Assembly (NCBI RefSeq): GCF_001874645.1
Contig: NZ_CP017887.1
Location: 62,001 to 126,000, forward strand
Direction of reading: 5' to 3'
Source of the DNA: Pseudomonas frederiksbergensis
GTDB taxonomy: Bacteria > Pseudomonadota > Gammaproteobacteria > Pseudomonadales > Pseudomonadaceae
DNA: 64,000 bases
In this document: positions 61,803 to 64,000 of the stretch, piece by piece
How positions within the stretch are numbered: position 1 is the stretch's first letter
Layout: each line of letters opens with the position of its first letter
Notes under the pieces: model-generated
What the model saw: the letters and a program-made list of their open reading frames with translations, nothing else
Database searches by the model: none
Told to the model about the DNA's origin: nothing
Made by a program: the position numbers and the translations under genes

Positions 61803-62504
61803 ATGCAAGATGCAGCTGCCGCCTTTGTCAAAGCCAAAGACCTTTTCGATGAAGAGGGCCGAAAATACGTTCCAGGCAATTGGAGAGAACGGCTGATCAG
61901 AAAGCTGAAGGGGTTTGATCCTCCTCCCAGAAGATGGACAGCAGTGCACCCAGCAAAATTTGTCATGCAGGTACTCCCATTTTCTCTGACCTATTACGAC
62001 TACGAGAGGATGCAGCCTAGGAACCTGAATCCGGACACAATTGTGAGCGGAACCTACAATGATTACTCCCCAAATGACCACTTCAGGCCAACACCACCCG
62101 ACGAAGTCATGGACAAATCTGATGAGCTCGCCACTCTGGAGGAACGGCACCATCACAACTCGCCCAGGGTTTGCAGAGTCGGCACCCTCCCCCTTTTCAT
62201 TGCTCTGGAGGGTAAAAATAGGGTTGAGCTGTTCAAGAACGCCGGGCGACAGATGAAGGCGCTAGTCACTGATGTTTTCTACCCGGCAGCTGACCAGCTT
62301 ACGTTGCACCGTTCGTGGCCGTTTGGAATTTACAGCCTGAGCTACAAGGGTGAGCGCAAGGTCCTGCCGCTACCCGACGCCGTATTGCCACTTTTGGAAA
62401 AATATGGGGTAAATCCAGCACCGAAGCCACTGGTGTCGTTAAAGGATTATTTTGAATTAGTCGATGCGCGCCAAAATATCTGCCGTGATCAGATGTCAAA
62501 TTGA
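61803..62504 (+). CDS. Hypothetical protein next to the Shedu gene
   Basis: 233 residues from the ATG at 61803 (GGGGGA upstream); in-frame ATGs lie at 61788 and earlier. Soluble, with HHHNSPRVCRVGTLPLFIAL and VFYPAADQLTLHRSWPFGIY segments. Family not recognised. It is 51 bases after the Shedu stop on the same strand and may be a defence accessory or simply a passenger. Confidence 0.6.
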   Translation: MQDAAAAFVKAKDLFDEEGRKYVPGNWRERLIRKLKGFDPPPRRWTAVHPAKFVMQVLPFSLTYYDYERMQPRNLNPDTIVSGTYNDYSPNDHFRPTPPDEVMDKSDELATLEERHHHNSPRVCRVGTLPLFIALEGKNRVELFKNAGRQMKALVTDVFYPAADQLTLHRSWPFGIYSLSYKGERKVLPLPDAVLPLLEKYGVNPAPKPLVSLKDYFELVDARQNICRDQMSN

Positions 62505-62581
62505 CTGCGATAGTGACGTTGCCGTTTCCCGATCTTGCTACTTGCTTTTCTTCACAAGCTTTATTTAGCCATGACAACATA

Positions 62582-62612
62582 AAAATGCGCCCTGGTATCG
62601 GCCAGAGCGCCT
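62582..62612 (-). terminator. Terminator after the second dsbA-like gene
   Basis: GGCGCTCTGG-CCGATA-CCAGGGCGC followed by ATTTTTA on the minus strand. Confidence 0.8.
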
Positions 62613-62639
62613 TACAGCTGTAAGCTGGATCCCTACAAG

Positions 62640-63530
62640 TTACTGACCGTTAGCCGAGGGCAAACCTGCCTCTACCGTCGCGGCTTGAGCACTAGCCGAT
62701 GCACTTCCGGCTTCAGGCTGTGCGTCTGCCGAGCCCTCAACCGGTTGGGACTTACGCTGCTCGTGTGCATCGATCATTCCAGAGATCGTCGCAATAAGCT
62801 TCTGAATCGGCAATGCACCGGATACCAGTTTTTCCTCACCGGTCAGGCTGTCGATGATCAATGTTGCCGGTGTACCAGTCACCTTGTACTTCTCGGCCAG
62901 CTTCATATCCGCCTGGATCCGCTGGTCATACCGCCCACTTTTCAGGCAGTCCTGGAACTTGTCTGTATCGAGGCCAATCCCCGCGGCAAATTCGTCGACG
63001 TCAGGGATACCCTGACCGTTACCGCGCGTCTTGTTGAACATTTCTTCCGCGGCCACCCAGAAGCCCGCGGCCCCACGTTGCTCCGCTGCACACTCAGTCA
63101 TCACCGCTTCGCGTGTGGCGGCTGGGTTATGGAAATCGAGAGGCATGTGCCGCCATTCCCACTTAACGTGGTCTGGAGCCTGATCGACTAACTTTTTCGG
63201 GGTCTCATGGTAGCGCTTGCAGTAAGGGCACTCGAAGTCGGAAAACTCCATGAGGGTAAAACGCGCATCGAGCTTTCCGTAGATCCGGCGCCCTTCCGGT
63301 GCGTCGTTTACGGCCAGGTCCTCGTATTTGGCGAGCTTCTTGTTGACCTCAGCGGCGAACTGATCAGCCCGATTGAGCTTGATACTCTTGGCCACCATTT
63401 CGTTGAATTGAGTCTGGTTGTTCGCGATGAACGGTGCAGTCGATTTCCAATAGAGAAAGGCGCAAGCAGCGGTAGACAACGAGATCACCACCGACACACA
63501 TGCCGTTCCGAGAAGGGCTTTGAAGGTCAT
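62640..63530 (-). CDS. Second DsbA-like thiol oxidase
   Basis: 296 residues from the ATG at 63530 ([20 protein letters not shown]). Anchor or signal helix, coiled region (residues 35-75), thioredoxin fold with CPYC in [12 protein letters not shown], cis-Pro loop GTPATLIID, then an alanine/serine-rich tail ([20 protein letters not shown]). The same layout and motifs ([15 protein letters not shown] against YGEANSQFTLVEFSD) as the 40370-41224 protein mark it as a paralogue. It probably serves another exported set. Confidence 0.85.
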   Translation of the reverse strand: MTFKALLGTACVSVVISLSTAACAFLYWKSTAPFIANNQTQFNEMVAKSIKLNRADQFAAEVNKKLAKYEDLAVNDAPEGRRIYGKLDARFTLMEFSDFECPYCKRYHETPKKLVDQAPDHVKWEWRHMPLDFHNPAATREAVMTECAAEQRGAAGFWVAAEEMFNKTRGNGQGIPDVDEFAAGIGLDTDKFQDCLKSGRYDQRIQADMKLAEKYKVTGTPATLIIDSLTGEEKLVSGALPIQKLIATISGMIDAHEQRKSQPVEGSADAQPEAGSASASAQAATVEAGLPSANGQ

Positions 63531-63707
63531 ATCGAAAGATCCATGATTAGGTGCAGGAAGAGTAAGAGCCAGACTCCTGTTCCACTCAGGCAATTGACCC
63601 CCGCCGTGGGGGCAAACCGCCCTCTCCTGCCCAATTCACTGGGTACAATCAAAGGGGGCACAAAGCTGAGCGACCCATTTCGGGTAACTCACTCAGAGGA
63701 AGCGCGA

Positions 63708-63980
63708 ATGAACAAAGCTGAACTGATCAATGCAATCGCACAAAGTGCGGACCTATCCAAAGCGGTGGCGGGTCGTGCGCTGGACGGACTGACCGAGACC
63801 ATTACCAATGCCTTGAAGGCGGGCGATACCGTAACCCTGGTCGGATTTGGTTCGTTCCAGGTGAAAAGCCGCGCGGAACGAGAAGGCCGTAATCCAAGCA
63901 CAGGTGAACCGATTACAATCGCTGCGGCACAAAAACCAAGCTTCAAAGCTGGCAAGGGCCTGAAAGACAGCGTCAACTGA
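63708..63980 (+). CDS. HU-family nucleoid protein
   Basis: 90 residues, complete HU fold: [60 protein letters not shown] and [11 protein letters not shown] binds and bends DNA, and plasmid-borne copies can lower the cost of extra DNA to the host. AGAGGAAGCGCGA precedes the ATG. The CCCCC-GCC-GTGGGGG hairpin at 63599-63613 lies in its leader. Confidence 0.96.
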   Translation: MNKAELINAIAQSADLSKAVAGRALDGLTETITNALKAGDTVTLVGFGSFQVKSRAEREGRNPSTGEPITIAAAQKPSFKAGKGLKDSVN

Positions 63981-64000
63981 ATACCTGGGGGCCTTGATCA

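Overview
The window is a stretch of a large self-transmissible element, a plasmid or integrative conjugative element, from a Pseudomonas-like gammaproteobacterium. The host assignment is an inference from the Pseudomonas-type Hcp/VgrG, the IS3-family insertion sequence, the protein style and the moderate GC content. The backbone has the gene order known from SXT/R391 ICEs and IncA/C plasmids: traI, traD, a DUF4400 gene, traL, E, K, B, V, A, dsbC, traC, trhF, traW, traU, traN. It also has the linked ssb, bet/recT, exo and cobS-type block. The relaxase is MOBH-like and the mating-pair apparatus is F-type. traF, traH, traG, an integrase, a replication initiator and a clear oriT were not found here.

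Layout. 1-2344: vgrG (cut by the window edge) and hcp of a type VI secretion system. 2345-3305: non-coding region with a perfect DnaA box among three small palindromes, then a 23-bp direct-repeat array. 3106-13762: leftward DNA-processing cluster holding a DNA methyltransferase, a CobT-like VWA protein, a DUF3150 protein, a CobS-like AAA+ ATPase, a YqaJ exonuclease, RecT, SSB and small proteins. It is arranged as four operons, each headed by the same ~35-bp element. 14078-15786: rightward AcaB/DUF1845-like regulator and a lipoprotein. 15901-19384: hypothetical genes and an IS3-family element that splits one of them. 19625-47058: the leftward transfer operons. They include an EAL-domain protein between traW and traU, and a 2235-residue repeat adhesin between dsbC and the pilin. 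47214-51783: accessory genes, two more copies of the 23-bp array, a ParB-like protein and a CsrA homologue. 51930-54445: a PAAR-Tle1-like T6SS effector with a probable lipoprotein immunity partner. 54645-63980: a split Cas4-like nuclease, a type IA topoisomerase in two frames, a frameshifted UvrD-like helicase, a Shedu-type nuclease, a second DsbA and an HU-like protein.

How it fits together. TraI/TraD process and deliver DNA, TraL/E/K/B/V/C/W/U/N with pilin TraA build the channel, and two DsbA-like proteins plus DsbC would fold the cysteine-rich TraU/TraN. RecT, YqaJ exonuclease and SSB form a Red-like recombination set. The strongest unexplained signals are regulatory. Nearly every gene of the left cluster, and several tra and topA leaders, carry a doubled C/G-rich hairpin module followed by a second hairpin that buries the ribosome binding site, on an element that also encodes a CsrA homologue. 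The 23-bp arrays at three loci are a second candidate system. Three genes (traV, topA, helicase) carry single frameshifts at or next to short base runs, so sequencing error must be excluded before calling recoding or decay.
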